A DNA stretch of 64,000 nt from Impatiens glandulifera (Eukaryota > Streptophyta > Magnoliopsida > Ericales > Balsaminaceae), in assembly GCF_907164915.1 (NCBI RefSeq), contig NC_061868.1, positions 28,825,819 through 28,889,818 on the forward strand. Reading direction: 5' to 3'. Positions 13,318 through 25,701 of this stretch are shown here, piece by piece. Position 1 is the first letter of the stretch, and each line of letters begins with the position of its first letter. Under the pieces are notes generated by a model. The model searched no databases and was not told the DNA's origin. It saw nothing but the letters and a program-made list of their open reading frames with translations. Position numbers and translations under genes: made by a program.

Positions 13318-13442
13318 GAAGGAACACAGGGATCATGTGGAATCTGTATCAAGGATTTCGCGGGGATCATGTGGAATCTGTATTAGAGGATTTCGCGAGA
13401 AGGAACACAGGGATCACGTGGAATCTGTATCAGAGGATTTCA
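13318..13442. repeat. Short tandem repeat, three imperfect units
   Basis: The phrase GATCATGTGGAATCTGTAT occurs three times, followed by an AGGATTTCGCG-like tail. Two of the three units are preceded by AGAAGGAACACAGG. Unit length varies between about 44 and 60 bp. It has no coding frame. Confidence 0.7.
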
Positions 13443-15990
13443 TCCCTTACAAGATAGTATCAAACTAGAAAAGGGTCAAAATCCAATCAACAATTTAGAC
13501 AAATTTTGACAGAATGTTCTGAACTTAATATTGATCAAATTAGGCTGATTCTTGGACTATAGGATAGCTAATACATTTATATACAAGTTGTACAAAACGA
13601 CTTATTTTTAATAGTAAAAAGAGAAATAAATAATGGTCCTTCTCATTATTAGATAAATGGATTTTAGTTCATGACCTGGTATAGTATATTGAAGGACAAA
13701 TGTTAATGTAAATTATTTAAAAAATCTAGAAGAATTTCTAACTTTTATAGTCAATATGCAAGATATTATTTAAATGATGATTATGAATTGGTCTAAATTC
13801 TAAATGAGTTAATTTTTTTTTATCTTTCAATAGCTAACACATTTATTTGACTAGATGTTTCCTGTTCACAGCCTAATTCTTGTTTACAAGACTTCAACAT
13901 GACCAAAAACATAATAAAAAAACAAAAGAGAAAATATGTTATTTAAAACCCTCTTTGGTATTTGACTTTAAAATTTGAATTGAAATTGTAGATTTTTTTG
14001 GATTATTTTTCTACCAAGTCTGTTTTCTATTCTTCTTAGTTAAAGTAGTGTTTTGTGTCAAATTTGGATCTATGTTTTCTATTTTTTTTTTTCTAAACTT
14101 GATTCAAGAAAGATATTTGATAGACACTAAAATTTAATTCACCCAATTTAAAGAAAAAATTAGAATAATTCCGAAATATAAAAATAATTTTCTAAAAATT
14201 AAAGGCTCATTAAGAGATTTAAAAAAAATAAAAAATAATTTATTTTGGATAAACTCTGCATTCATTAAATATAAGATAATTAAAATAAATGTCAAAAATA
14301 AAATAAATTTTAATTGTTGCATTCATTAAATTCATAATTAAAATAATGGTCAAAATAAATTAATAATTGTTTGAGAAAAATGTTTTATCTATTAATCCCA
14401 AATTAATTAAAATTTATTGCTTAAATAGATTAAACAATTATTTAGGAAAAATGTAGTAGACATTTAAATTCAAAATAAAGTTCAAAATACACCAAACTTT
14501 ATGACTGGCTAAAAATATTATTTTCTTCAAAAAAACAATATTTTTTTATAATTTTTAGGGCCCATTTGGAAAACGGCTTAATTTCAAACGCTTATATTTT
14601 GAGTTATACTTTTCGGAAAATTACAAAATTTTTACAGCGGGTTCACAAAATTATTTTTGACCTTTCGAAACACTTTTGGAAAAACACTTATTTTAGTGGT
14701 GTCATATCAGGAGTTTTGTAGCTCCGAAAATTCTAAACTCGAGTAAAAATTATTTCTAAAAATATGGTCAACATGCACAAAGACTTTCAAAAAATTTCAA
14801 CATTTTTGGGAAAATTCTTAATTTGGGGTGTTTCATAAATGGGGCTCCAATTCCCCATTCAAATCCTTAATCCACATATTTTTATACTTGTGAACTCCTT
14901 TCCTTGTACAAGGATTCACAGTTCAAACTCGAAAAGAAAACTTCAAGTAACACGCAAATCGACGAATTCACATTAACGTTGACATGTGCTCGAAGAGTAT
15001 TTTGGTGTTTCATCATATCGTCTTTTACCTAAAACAAGCCTATCGAGAGTTTAAAGTCACATTTGAACTAATCATACAATTATTATCTAATTAGACATAA
15101 GACATGATGATAAAAACTCAAAAAATTCTAAATGGCTTAAATATCAACCTTGTTTGAATCTAATTGAAGCTTAGAGTCATCTTTAGTCAAAGACTTTGGT
15201 TAATCCCTTATATTAGACATAATGTTAGGATATGCACAAGCAAAAGAATTCTAAACTCATGATGCAACGTGTAAGTACCTTCACAAATAACTGGCCAACT
15301 CCATTCGAGTAGAGACTATCCCACGGGATAGACGCATATGACATAGTTGTTACTATCCTTTCCTACTGTATAACCAAGCACCGAACCCTTAATCCGTGTA
15401 TACTATGTTTCCTCTTCTTTAGTTTCTTTGTGAAGAAAACTAAAGTGACGACTCTTAAAGTCAATTAGCTTATTACACTTTCACGCGTACTAATCTAAAA
15501 CCTATACGGGCCAAATTAATGTGAATCTCGCATTTGCTTGCTTGCTTTCTTGCCTATTTACACGTGGATTAAACCTGACAAGACTCAATGCCTTTTAATC
15601 GATGAGGTGTGTGAACATAAGTTTTTTGGTAAACACTATTTGCACATGAACTTGCTCAAATGCCTTTACAATGTCGAATGTGTGTAGTTAAAGAGTATCC
15701 AAATGATATTAACTACACCAACAAACCCTTGTGCCTCATGATGTATCTTTCGAAGAGCAAATATGTCAAATTGTGGGTGACAATTATGTCCATTCAAGTT
15801 TTAATCTCATTTCTTCTTGATTACGACAATCGTTGTCGTAAGCTAATCAATGTACTATCATTCCTATGTGTTTGCATGCTAGAATAAATAGACGCTCATA
15901 AGATTAAAATTCAGAATTGTTTTCCAAAAATAAAAGCTAATTTTAACTTTTTTTTTGATAGGAAAATAGTTGTTTTGTCGGAGAAATGTT
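13443..15990. other. AT-rich intergenic region, no gene recognised
   Basis: The stretch is mostly AT-rich. Its right part, about 14560-15960, is more complex and may be the decayed 5' part of the transposon-associated pseudogene that follows, but I recognise no conserved motif in it. A 75-codon frame at 15660-15887 has no recognisable similarity. Confidence 0.4.
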
Positions 15991-17112
15991 TGGAGTGATA
16001 CCTTAGTGTATTAATGGAGAATCTCAATGCATTTTCACCCTTCAGTGTAAATGAGATTTTACCGCTTACCCGCATATGGATCGATGAGGCGCTGGTGGCT
16101 CACATGCAGAGTAAATGGAGTACGAAAGCTCGTGTTTTTGTCATTAGGGATAAGCACATTTGACCCTCAATCGAGGACTTTCAAGCAATTCTTAAGTCTC
16201 GATTCAATGAACCTATGTTTTTGGTTCCTTACCCTCCTCAAGAACCATAGGAGATTCTCCGGATCTTCTTTGAGTGTAGTAGAAACAACTCCCTACAGAT
16301 CATTGTTGGAGGATTTATCCATATGTAGAAGTTGGATAATGTCATTTGGAATTTCAAGGGATCAAACAGAAGCGTCATACAACGAAGACATATCATATTG
16401 GTGCTTCTAGATCATTATCTTATGTGTCACATCGAGGGAGGACACACTTATTTTAGGATCATCGAGTTAGTTCACGCCATGATGACAGAGTCTCGAGGGT
16501 TAGTTGGCCTTGTGCTCGCTGAGACGCTTATCGGTCTTCGCGAATTTCTTTGGGACTAATGCCTTATTCCCAAAGAGGATCACCTTTGATCATATATATC
16601 TAGTTGTTGGATAAGTTGCATTTCTTGCCTCATACTTCATCTCTTTACTCTTCCTTTGCACCTATTTATATGCAAATAATAGTTGAAATGAACACAACAC
16701 AGGTCATCTCGGATGATCATCCTATTCGGTTCATTGTTCCATGGTATCATTTCGATACCATGAAATACGAGATGGAGGATGGTCCATTCATTGTTCTGCT
16801 CGAATTAGAATAGGCTACCTCCTACGACACTACTTTTCTATTACGAAAATTTGGCATACAGAGAGTCGTTCCATTGGGAGGAGACATTCCTCTAGACACG
16901 AGTCCTATTTCCTCACAACTTTACTTTAACTACCCATTCATGTGGGAGGATGCTAGTTAATTTCAACTTCCCACACACTGGGTCAATGTTATTGCTAAAA
17001 CCAAGGGGCTTTATAGTTTAATTGTCATTGAGGGGGATAATTGATCTCGAACCAAAGGACATAGACGAGGTGATTGAAGAAGATGAAGACGAGACAAGCT
17101 CTAACGATTAGA
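15990..17112 (+). pseudogene. Plant transposon-associated protein pseudogene (DUF7745-like), copy 1
   Basis: Conceptual fragments in shifting frames include IWIDEALVAHMQSKW, PSIEDFQAIL, the segment GGHTYFRIIELVHAMM, LVLAETLIGL and ISDDHPIRFIVPWYH, ending in an acidic tail near 17100. Their order and the PTxEDFxAIL and LxETLxG motifs resemble the DUF7745/mobile-domain proteins found with plant transposons; I assign this from memory with moderate trust. Many stops and frameshifts make it non-functional. A second diverged copy follows at about 17.8-19.3 kb in the same orientation and with the same block order. Confidence 0.45.
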
Positions 17113-17413
17113 GCAAATCTTTTATTCTAGTACTTTCGATTATTTATCTATTTAGCTTTGCTACATGTACGAAATCTTTGTGTACATGAGTGAAAATAAA
17201 TTTTGTATGAACTATGTTATTTTCAATGATAATCGCATTTAGAAATTGAGTGTCTATTTCAAATTCTAAGGTATTATGTGTATGGTTGGAAACATAGCTT
17301 GTCGTTTAGTTTTTCTAAACAACTTCGGGGTTGTTTACATGTTTGTGCTTTCATATTTCATGTTGTATTTCTTTCATGCATGGTATTAGAAGAAATAACC
17401 GTTCATAACCAAA

Positions 17414-17416
<3 letters not shown>

Positions 17417-17443
<27 letters not shown>
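17417..17443. repeat. (AT)n microsatellite
   Basis: An uninterrupted TA/AT run of about 25 bp in the spacer between the two pseudogene copies. Confidence 0.85.
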
Positions 17444-17444
<1 letters not shown>

Positions 17445-17459
17445 GATGCTTAATTTTTA

Positions 17460-17667
17460 AAGTGTCCGGATTGCCGGGTCGAGAGCTGTGGTTAGTTTGG
17501 ATATATATGTGAGAGTAAATTGATATTTGAGTCGGATTATGGGTTGACTCGCCCATAAACTTAAAACGGTTAAAAATAAAATTTAAAATGATATAATATT
17601 TTTATCGTAATATTTTTTCACGATTTTTTATATTATTACTCGTGCAAATGCACGGGATAAATGTTAG
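17460..17667 (+). mobile_element. Probable Helitron 3' terminus
   Basis: The segment ends with a short GC hairpin, stem CGTGCA (17641-17646) and TGCACG (17649-17654), followed 13 bases later by TTAG at 17664-17667 and then T. Helitrons end in a hairpin about 10 bases before CTRR and insert between A and T; TTAG would be a one-base change from CTAG. The preceding AT-rich run and a CGGGTCGAG-containing stretch look like a decayed Helitron tail. The 5' TC end is not located, so the left limit is arbitrary. Confidence 0.4.
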
Positions 17668-17779
17668 TTCTCTAAAAAAACATATACTTTGGTACTAATT
17701 AAACCCTATTTTGTATATGTCATAGATTTGCTCCCCTTGACATGGTTTCTATATATTTGTAGAGATTTCTTAAAGACTC

Positions 17780-19290
17780 TCCCTCTTACACTCGTTATAA
17801 GTTGGGCAGCATTTTATCTTTGGCCCATCTGAAGGTTGACACAAAATTAATGTCGCATATGCATTAGTAGTGGGATGGTGATACTCAAACGTACACCATC
17901 AGTTTGCATCATATTGATCCTACTATTGAGGATTTTCGTGCCATCTTACGCTCTTTTTCTCGGCATCTTCTATACCCCCCTCTTGTAGAGGATGTGTGGT
18001 CCTCTCGAGACCTCCTATGGGAGTTCTCCACTGCTAATGAGCATACTTCCCATTTTTTAGCTCAAAATAAAGGTATTACCATAACCATGTGGAAAAAACT
18101 TTTAGAGTGATCTACTAACCATGAACACCATGAGATCATTTGTCGCAAGATCTTGGTCATCCTCATGGCTCACATTCTCTTATGCCCCGATAAGACACAT
18201 CGACCTTCATCTCGCATATTGGAAGTTGTCATGACTATGGAGAACGCCCAACATAATTTGTCAAGGCTTATTTTAGTTGAGACTATGCTCGGTGTTTTTT
18301 AGACTCTTCTTGGTCAAACCCGCATGTCTAAGAGAGGTTCTCTTCTTATTCTCTATCTCTAGATGATGAAAACTCAGTTTCCTTCATCCTCATGTTGATG
18401 ACACTTACTATGATCATGCTTGAAGGCTTGAATAGAGAGTTGTTGTAGATTTATGCACTCATCCTATTGGTGATGATCATCACATCCAGTTTGTGGTTCC
18501 TTCATACCACATCTTGGATAATGCATTCCTTATGGAGGGTTGAACTTTCATTGTGTTGTTCGGACTAATAGAGGTTACCACTTATTGCACTGTGTATCTA
18601 CACAAGCAATTTGGTAAATGTGATGGCTTTACTATGATGGGCCTTATCCTATAGCTGATAGACTAATCACGACTAAGCTACGATGCATATGCGAGTTTGT
18701 GGTAGTCTACGTGGAGAATGATGACCATTGACTATTGGTACAACATCATCATTAAGGAAAGGGATCTCCATTGGGAGACTAAAGTGGAGATGTATATCTA
18801 GTTAAAGGAAGAGGACTCTTCAAAATATGATGATTCTGAGCACGACGTCCCTTCACCTATTCATGAGCATATCGCTTCCCCTAGTTACGTAGACGTGACC
18901 CTTGAGGTCCTCAATATTGACATGGCTGATGACTTAGGATCAGTCGATGATTCTTCTCGCTCAAATATCGATCAAACTTCACTAGAAGAAGAGGATCCCA
19001 CATACATAGATGCATCTCAATACGATCATCTATCTGAGGAGACGTACATGACTACTGATGAACGACATGGAACTTTAGATGACACACCCATGGAGTAAGA
19101 AGTTGTAGTAGTCATCGATGTATTGTACCTAAATCGAGCCCACATACTCAGATGGCTATCCATCAGACATCAATTTAGACTTGAGGTTCGAACTCGAGCA
19201 TGATGCAGCATTGCTCGCAGTAGAGGATGCCGAAGCCGATGTAGAAGGCTCCCACGTCGAGATGGATCCGAAAGAAGATCTAGACTAAGA
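17780..19290 (+). pseudogene. Plant transposon-associated protein pseudogene (DUF7745-like), copy 2
   Basis: Fragments include HHIDPTIEDFRAILRSF (near 17904), KTHRPSSRILEVVMTMEN, LILVETMLGVF and DDHHIQFVVPSYH, then an Asp/Glu-rich C-terminal region around 18895-19098. The same blocks occur in the same order in the copy at about 16-17.1 kb, so the two derive from one ancestor. Numerous stops and frame changes show it is dead. Confidence 0.45.
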
Positions 19291-19559
19291 GTCCGATCTT
19301 TAGATTTATTAGGCATATGTTTATATATATGGTTGAGTCCATGCTCAACCTGTTGTGTACATGAAGAACAATATATTACTCTATGATTGTAAAAAACCAT
19401 CATTTGTGATGCAAATCTTTATTAATGAAAACCGAGTCATCAACTTCAAACATCTATTTCTATTTCAGGATAGTTTGTATTTGTGCGATTGAATGTAAAA
19501 TTTGGCTTCATCTTCTATGTTCTCCTTCCTCCTCCTATTTGCCTCTTTCAACCTTTTAC

Positions 19560-20005
19560 AATTCTCACCTAATGCTAGCGATCGTCAATAATTGTCCTTA
19601 CCCATATGCCCGACGATCCAGCCCAACCACTACCACCTAGTTTTCGAAAATGTCAGTTTCCACCTCAACAAACTCTCACATCATTCTTTCCATGCTCCTG
19701 AACCCTATTCTGATAGGATCTGGACAAAAACTGGTTGTATATCCTCCTACAATCGTTAACTTGTGCCACTAGCGAATGTGTCGACACCAGAATCGCCACA
19801 CCGACCACACTCACCCAAATCAACACCCATCACAGTAATGTTAATTTTTCGTCGTACGGGGTAAGCCTAGTTGACAGATTCAACATTCCAATGTTGGTGA
19901 TTCTGTATGAGGATAAATATAATTGCCTTATGGTGGGCTACAAAGCGGATCTTCTAGACGCAACATTGAAGCTACATTCTCTTCTTGTAGGCGGGTTATC
20001 CAAAA
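19560..20005 (+). pseudogene. Thaumatin-like (PR-5 family) pseudogene fragment
   Basis: Frames on the plus strand give, in order, the family N-terminal motif (AIVNNCPYPYARRSSPT, compare xIVNxCPYTVWPG), a middle block ECVDTRIATPTTLTQI (compare ECxGxGxxPPATLAEF), then YGVSLVDRFNIPMLV (compare the family signature YDVSLVDGFNLP) and a block like GCxADLN. Order and spacing fit thaumatin-like proteins, which are secreted and often induced by pathogens. Frameshifts, stops and loss of most cysteines show it is inactive. It lies between the transposon pseudogenes and a gypsy LTR, with no intact paralogue in the window. Confidence 0.6.
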
Positions 20006-20321
20006 ATCAGTTAATTTTTAGAAAAAAAATCTGATCTTTAAATGGACTATATTAAAGAAAAAAAATCATTATTTACTAGAGCTTATTTACATGAAATCCA
20101 TAACAAATGATTACTATCAATCTTCTAAGATGCCATTGTTGTATAGGCTTGCAGTTTAGGGAGCATAGTTCGATACAAGAAGCGTAATCATGGTTGCACC
20201 AAAAGAAATGAAAGATGAGAATCACCTTCTTAATAGACAGAAATTGAACTCAAATGATAACTTTTTTGGCTTCAAATCGACACATAAGAAGAATTCGAAA
20301 GATAAGAATGTGCAGAAGTTG

Positions 20322-20748
20322 TGATACAATAATCATAAGAAGATGAGAAGAGAAGATGACGCTTCACCTAAGAGATGAAGTAACATTGGTTTTTGATAGA
20401 AGGAAGATGAGAGAAAATAAGGAGTTACTGCCTTTTTAACATTCAACATGCATATTACTTTTAACATTCAACATGCATATTATGTGAGAAATCTATATGA
20501 GTATATAGTGCTCTGAAAATTCTCACTTAATTCCGTTACAAACAAGATTGGACTAACATAATAAGGGTCAATTTTATTGAAAGATAAAAAGTACAGATAT
20601 AGAAATACAGAAAGGAAAAAAAACAAAATAACCAAGTAGTTATTTAAAAAAGAAAAAAAGAGAAAGTTACTGACTTGATCCAACAACTTCCCATGCTCCA
20701 CGTGTATCCTTCACATCCATTTGATCTTCTTAATTTCATTTTGTAACA
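20322..20748 (-). repeat. 3' LTR of the gypsy element
   Basis: 427 bp, TG...CA bounded on the minus strand. It aligns with the other LTR at 26261-26542, except for about 145 bp around 20425-20555 that is absent there. That segment includes a direct duplication of TTTTAACATTCAACATGCAT (20433 and 20459 regions). Confidence 0.8.
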
Positions 20749-20922
20749 ATACCCTCTCCTACAACCTTTAGTTGACCTCAACGAAATCTCATTGACCTCT
20801 TCCTTGTCTTTCCCCATTCTAGGAGTTTTTCAGGATGTTCGATGGTCAACGTCTCTACATTCTCCCAATACTTCTCTTCTTTCTCTTTGCCTAACCATTT
20901 AATGAGCAACTGACAACACATA

Positions 20923-21012
20923 TTTTTTTTGAGAACGTTGGGTTCCGCAACTCCTTTGGAGTGCGACTAATTCCCCCGGGTTAAGCATATTGCCCTCCAC
21001 TATTAAGTATTT
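20923..21012 (-). mobile_element. 5'-truncated SINE tail inside the gypsy element
   Basis: On the minus strand this matches the 3' half of the SINE at 57383-57578: an ACTTAA-containing segment, CCCGGGGGAATTAGTCGCACTCC, AAGGAGTTGCGGAACCCAACG, TTCTCA and a poly(A) tail (the T run at 20923-20930 on the plus strand). The tRNA-like head is missing. The matching pieces given here each describe aligned segments rather than one continuous quote. Confidence 0.7.
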
Positions 21013-21062
21013 TTCTACTCACATTTCTTCTTGACACAATTTAGAACCGCCACACTAGGTAT

Positions 21063-22160
21063 TTATTCAATCATATCCGGTGTTCCATGATATCTCTTCA
21101 ATTGTATATGAAACACATTATGTATTTTAGCTTCCTGTCCTATATCCATAATGTAGGTTACTTCCCCAATTCGTTCTATTATACGAAATGGACCAAAGAA
21201 TTTAGGGTAAAGTTTGTAATATGTCTTCCTTATAGAAAATTGTAGACATGACTGAAGTTTAATGAGAACAAAATCATTCACCAAAAAAATTGCTTCTATT
21301 TGATGTTTATCACGAGTCTGTTTTATTTTGTTTTGGACTCTTTGTAAGTGAAATTTGAGTAATTGGAGAGTGGTTTCCCTATTCAACAAGGTGCAGTTTA
21401 CTTCCTCAATTCGAGAGTCCCCTACTAGGTAGGGTGTATGAATTATGAGTTTATACCCATATATAACTTCGAAGGGAGAAACATGAGTGGCCAAATGAAA
21501 GTTGATGTTGTACCACCATTTAGCAAGGGGAATCCATTAATTCAACTAATACAGGTGTTGTCCTACCATATAATGCAGATATGTCCCCAAACAACAGTTG
21601 TCGACTTCCGTTTAACCGTCAAATTGTGGGTGGTAAGCTGAAGAAATGGCTTGATGCACACCCTACATTTTGAGGAACTCCTACCAAAACATGTTGATAA
21701 TTATTTTTTTCTTAGTCACTTATTATTGATAGCGAAATTTTATGGAGTTTGAAGACGTCCAAAAATACTTCTGTAATCTTTTTAGTTGTAAAAGGGTGGT
21801 GTAATCAAAGAAGTGTGTCATTTTGGATAGGCGATCAACCAACACAATAATCATTGTCTTCCCTGCTTTAGTAAATGTTCTATGAAATCCATAGATATTT
21901 TTTCCCAAAATTTATTAGGAATAAGCAGCAGTTGTAGAAGACTCTTCGGAGCCTACATTTCTCTTTTGTTTCTTTGACATACATTGCATGTCCAGATATA
22001 TTCCCTAACATCTCGTTCCATTTTTACCCAATAATATATCAGTTGCAAATTTTTACACGTGATGAGTGACCACTAGTCGGGATAGAATGCATTGCAGCAA
22101 TGAGTATCGTTCGAAGTTTAGGATTGTAGTCCACCACTAGCTTACTATTTTCCTCAACTT
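21063..22160 (-). pseudogene. Gypsy integrase, degenerate
   Basis: The piece at 21908-21723 has the core fragment IVLVDRLSKMTHF (compare VVVDRLSKxAHF). The piece at 21494-21063 starts ATHVSPFEVIYGY and runs through KLYPKFFGPFRIIERIGEV and AKIHNVFHIQLKRYHG, the typical integrase C-terminal module. No obvious chromodomain follows. Frames are interrupted between and within the pieces. Confidence 0.75.
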
Positions 22161-22439
22161 TTCATTTATGAAGGTAAACTCCTTATGAACTTCCTCACTT
22201 TCCTTGATTTCATGGATAATCTTAATTAAATTAGGATTAGTGACCCATTTTTGGTTAATCATTTGGATGACTGGTGAATGATAAACTGAAATACCCGTGC
22301 ATTGCACCCCTCATTACCCCTTATAGACAAAGCATCCGCCACTACATTACCTTTGCCACATTTGAATTGTACTATAAAATCATAACCAACCAGCTTGTAG
22401 AGCCACTTCTCTTGGGTGGGTATTTATACTCTTTGTTCC

Positions 22440-23420
22440 AGAAGATATTTGAGTGATTAATGATATGTCTCAACTAAGAATGACTTGTATCGCAAGTAAG
22501 GTCTCCACTTCTCGACAAAAAATGTGATGGCTAATAGTTCCCTTTCATAAGTTGAAGAAGGGTTATTATCACTTGGAAGGGCTCTACTTATGAATACAAT
22601 GAGTTGGTTTTCCTGCATTATTATTGTTCCAATTTCACTTTCACTTTCACTAGCATATGTTTCAACTATAAATGGAATAGCAAAGTCAGGTAATGCTATA
22701 ATAGGAGGAGACATCATCAATTGTTTGAGGTGTTCAAAAGTCAACCCTACTTTTTCAATGCAATTGAAATTCCCTTTTTTAGAAAATCTATTAAGGGTTT
22801 TTCTATCAACCCATATTTTTGATTGAATTGACGATAATATTCCGTAAGACTCAAGAACCCTCTAAGTTGTTTGATCGTCATAGAAGTTTCCATGTTTACA
22901 TAACTTTCAACTTTTCAAGGTCAACTACTACTCCCTCCTTACTTATGATATGTCCCAAATATGCTATTTGGATACATCCAAATCACATTTTTCTTGGTTG
23001 AGAAACAGGGTGTGGTTTTTTAGAATCTCTAGAATTTGAGTAACATGCATCGTGTGATTTTCCCAAGTGCGGCTATATACTAGAATGTCATCAAAGAACA
23101 CTAATACAAACTTCCTCAAAAACAGTTTAAGTATAGAGTTCATTTGACTTTGAAAGGTAGATGGAGCATTAGTTAACCCGAAGGGCATTACCAAGAATTC
23201 ATACAACCCTTCATGTGTGCAGAATTTGTCTTGTGGCAGTCGACCGTTTTTATACGAATTTGATAATAACCCAAACACATGTCGAGTTTCGAGAATAATT
23301 TAGAACCATGAAGTCCTCCAATAACTCTTCGATGATGGGAATAGGTAATTTGTCATTGACTATAGCTACATTTAGTTGGCGATAGTCTATATAGAACCTC
23401 GAAGATAAGTATTACTAGGA
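22440..23420 (-). pseudogene. Gypsy reverse transcriptase and RNase H, degenerate
   Basis: RT palm fragments at 23278-22964 include [18 protein letters not shown] and FFDDILVYS, the latter holding the catalytic DD. RNase H follows at 22744-22457 (ALPDFAIPFIVETYASE, then YERELLAITFFVEKWRPYL). In the RNase H the D of the usual DAS motif reads as TYAS. Stops and frame changes separate the parts. Confidence 0.8.
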
Positions 23421-23949
23421 CGATTGGTGCAACAAATTTACTATGACTGTGTTGAATGATTCATTTTTCTAGTATTTTATCCATCTGCTTTTTGTAATGA
23501 AGGATAAAGATATGATCTTAAACATATTGGTTCTGTACCTAATTTTAAAAGAGTTTAGTGATCATGATCTCGGGCTTATGGAAGTTTAATGGGTTTCTAG
23601 AATAGGTCTTCAAACGAAGCCAAAACTCCAGCCAAGCCTTTCAGGGCCTCATAAAAACTCACAACAATTACGGAGAAATGTCCTCCTTCATAAATTGAGT
23701 TCCTTACTTATATTAGTGCTTCTATATTTCATTTTTATACTAGATTAAGCAGTTTATTACCCTCCATTATATTAATCATTGTTTGATTAATTCCTTACAG
23801 GCATATTATTATTCCCCCCTCGTTCATAAGTCAATGTAAGTTTCTTAAAAATCCACGATGATGGCCCTAAAGTTATAAGTCATTCAATGCCCAAGACCAC
23901 GTCATAACTTGACATAGATAACACCCACATGTCGTCTATGTATTCATCA

Positions 23950-24701
23950 TCATTTGGTCCACTTCAAGTCTTGACAACAACTACCGCTTACCAGGTTTGA
24001 TTCATCTACTACTTTTACTTGTAGAGTTTTAGTTATAACAATAGGGTGATGAATGTTTTTGAGAACCTTACTGCCAATAAAATTATGAGTTTTACTAGTG
24101 TCTATAAGAATAACAACTAATAGTAACCCAAATTTCCCCCAAATTCGTAGAGTTTGATAGTTTTTCGATCTAGATAGGGCATGGAGAGACATGAAAGGTT
24201 CTTCACAATTTGGCTTGGACATAAGAGTGTTCAAATTAACAATTTCAGGTATGTTCTCACACTCCCCAATTTCATTCACTAGTATCATAAACAAATTTTC
24301 TTTACACTTGTGATTTGAAACGTATTTTTCATCACAAGTATAATAGAGATCATTCTTCCTTCTGTCATCAAGGACTTTAGGATCCATCTATTGCATATAT
24401 CTTTGCCTGAGATTCGAGTTGAAAAAGGAGAAGTAAGAGAGGTTAGGTTGATGTGATTTGGGATGATTAAACAGGGTAGATTTCGGATAGGAGGGTGTGA
24501 GTAAGATTGGTGGACTCGAGTTGTATAAGTAACCACTACTCATTAGACCTTGACTACTTCCATTTCATCGTTTAGTGAATGAGGTTGCAACAACCGTATA
24601 AAGTTAACAATATATTCTTTAAGACTACTTAGATAGCAGTCAAGTACATATTCATTAGACATGTGTATAAGTTTATGAGAAATAACCATGTACCTTAGAT
24701 T
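23950..24701 (-). pseudogene. Gypsy gag C-terminus, zinc knuckle and protease, degenerate
   Basis: The gag part (24701-24540) reads YMVISHKLIHMSNEYV and a following LKEYI segment, as in gypsy capsids. The knuckle reads YYTCDEKYVSNHKC, so the first zinc-binding Cys has become Tyr. The protease core reads VILIDTSKTHNFI where LIDSGATHNFI is usual, so the DSG active site is altered. Gag is cut by the inserted element at 24702-25701 and resumes at 25712. Confidence 0.7.
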
Positions 24702-25108
24702 AAGGGTGTTCAATATTTTGTCTAAACCAAACATCCGACCGAATTCGAATTCACTGAATTCGAATAAACCAAATTCGAATTTTATTTTCGGTTTTCGAAT
24801 CGAATTTCAAACCAATTCGAATTCAAATACGATTTTTGAATTGATTTTCGAGTTGGGGTTTTAACTCGAAACTAAACCGAAAATCGAATTCATTTTTTTA
24901 TTATTTATTATTTATTATATATAATATATAATTATTTATTATATATAATATATAATAATTTATTTTATTATATATAATAATTTCTCCTTCATTCTCTAAA
25001 CCTAATTTTTAACCGTTTATCTCATTTATATTCTTTAACCCTAATTTCTCATTAGGGCCACAGCCCACCTCACCTTTATTCTCTAAACCTAATTTCTCAA
25101 TAGTCCAC

Positions 25109-25195
<87 letters not shown>

Positions 25196-25701
25196 TAAAT
25201 CTAATCCCTTTTTATTCTCTAACCTAATCAAATACTCTCTCTAACTTAATCTCAAGTCGTCATCTCCCTCTTTCATTTTCATTCTCATATGAAATTAACC
25301 TAATCTTTAGCCCCTTCAGGCTTCAACTACATCTCTTCTCCATTCTCACATGAAAGAGTCTCCAGACTTCAACTACATCTCTGAGTTTGATCTATTTAAT
25401 CTCGTTATGTCTTAGTTTCTTCTTTATCAAAATTGTTAAATCTTGATATATCTCCATGTGGTTTAACACATATTTTGAATTCAAGATCTATCTTCGTTGT
25501 TCAACATCACAATTCAAATTTTGTTTTGAATTAGAATAATCCGAATTAAAGATTTAACAATAAAAGTAAAAAAGAAAATCAAATTCGGTTCGGTTTTATT
25601 AGAATTTATTTGAATTCGGTTCGGTTTTCGAATTAGCTAAAAAAATAATAATTTGAAGAAACCGAACCGAGAAACCCGAAAACCGAACCGATTAACACTT
25701 C
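24702..25701. mobile_element. 1-kb non-autonomous DNA element inserted in gypsy gag
   Basis: It is flanked by an exact 11-bp direct repeat, TACCTTAGATT, at 24691-24701 and 25702-25712. The ends are short imperfect inverted repeats (AAGGGTGTTCAA and TTAACACTTC). Both arms are rich in CCGAAT/ACCGAACCG words: one arm reads GACCGAATTCGAATTC, the other GAATTCGGTTCGG. The interior holds a long (AT)n run and short duplications of TTCAACTACATCTCT. There is no coding frame. Gag resumes across the junction, which confirms insertion. Confidence 0.7.
25112..25193. repeat. (AT)n microsatellite, about 41 units
   Basis: An uninterrupted AT run of about 82 bp inside the 1-kb inserted element. Confidence 0.95.
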
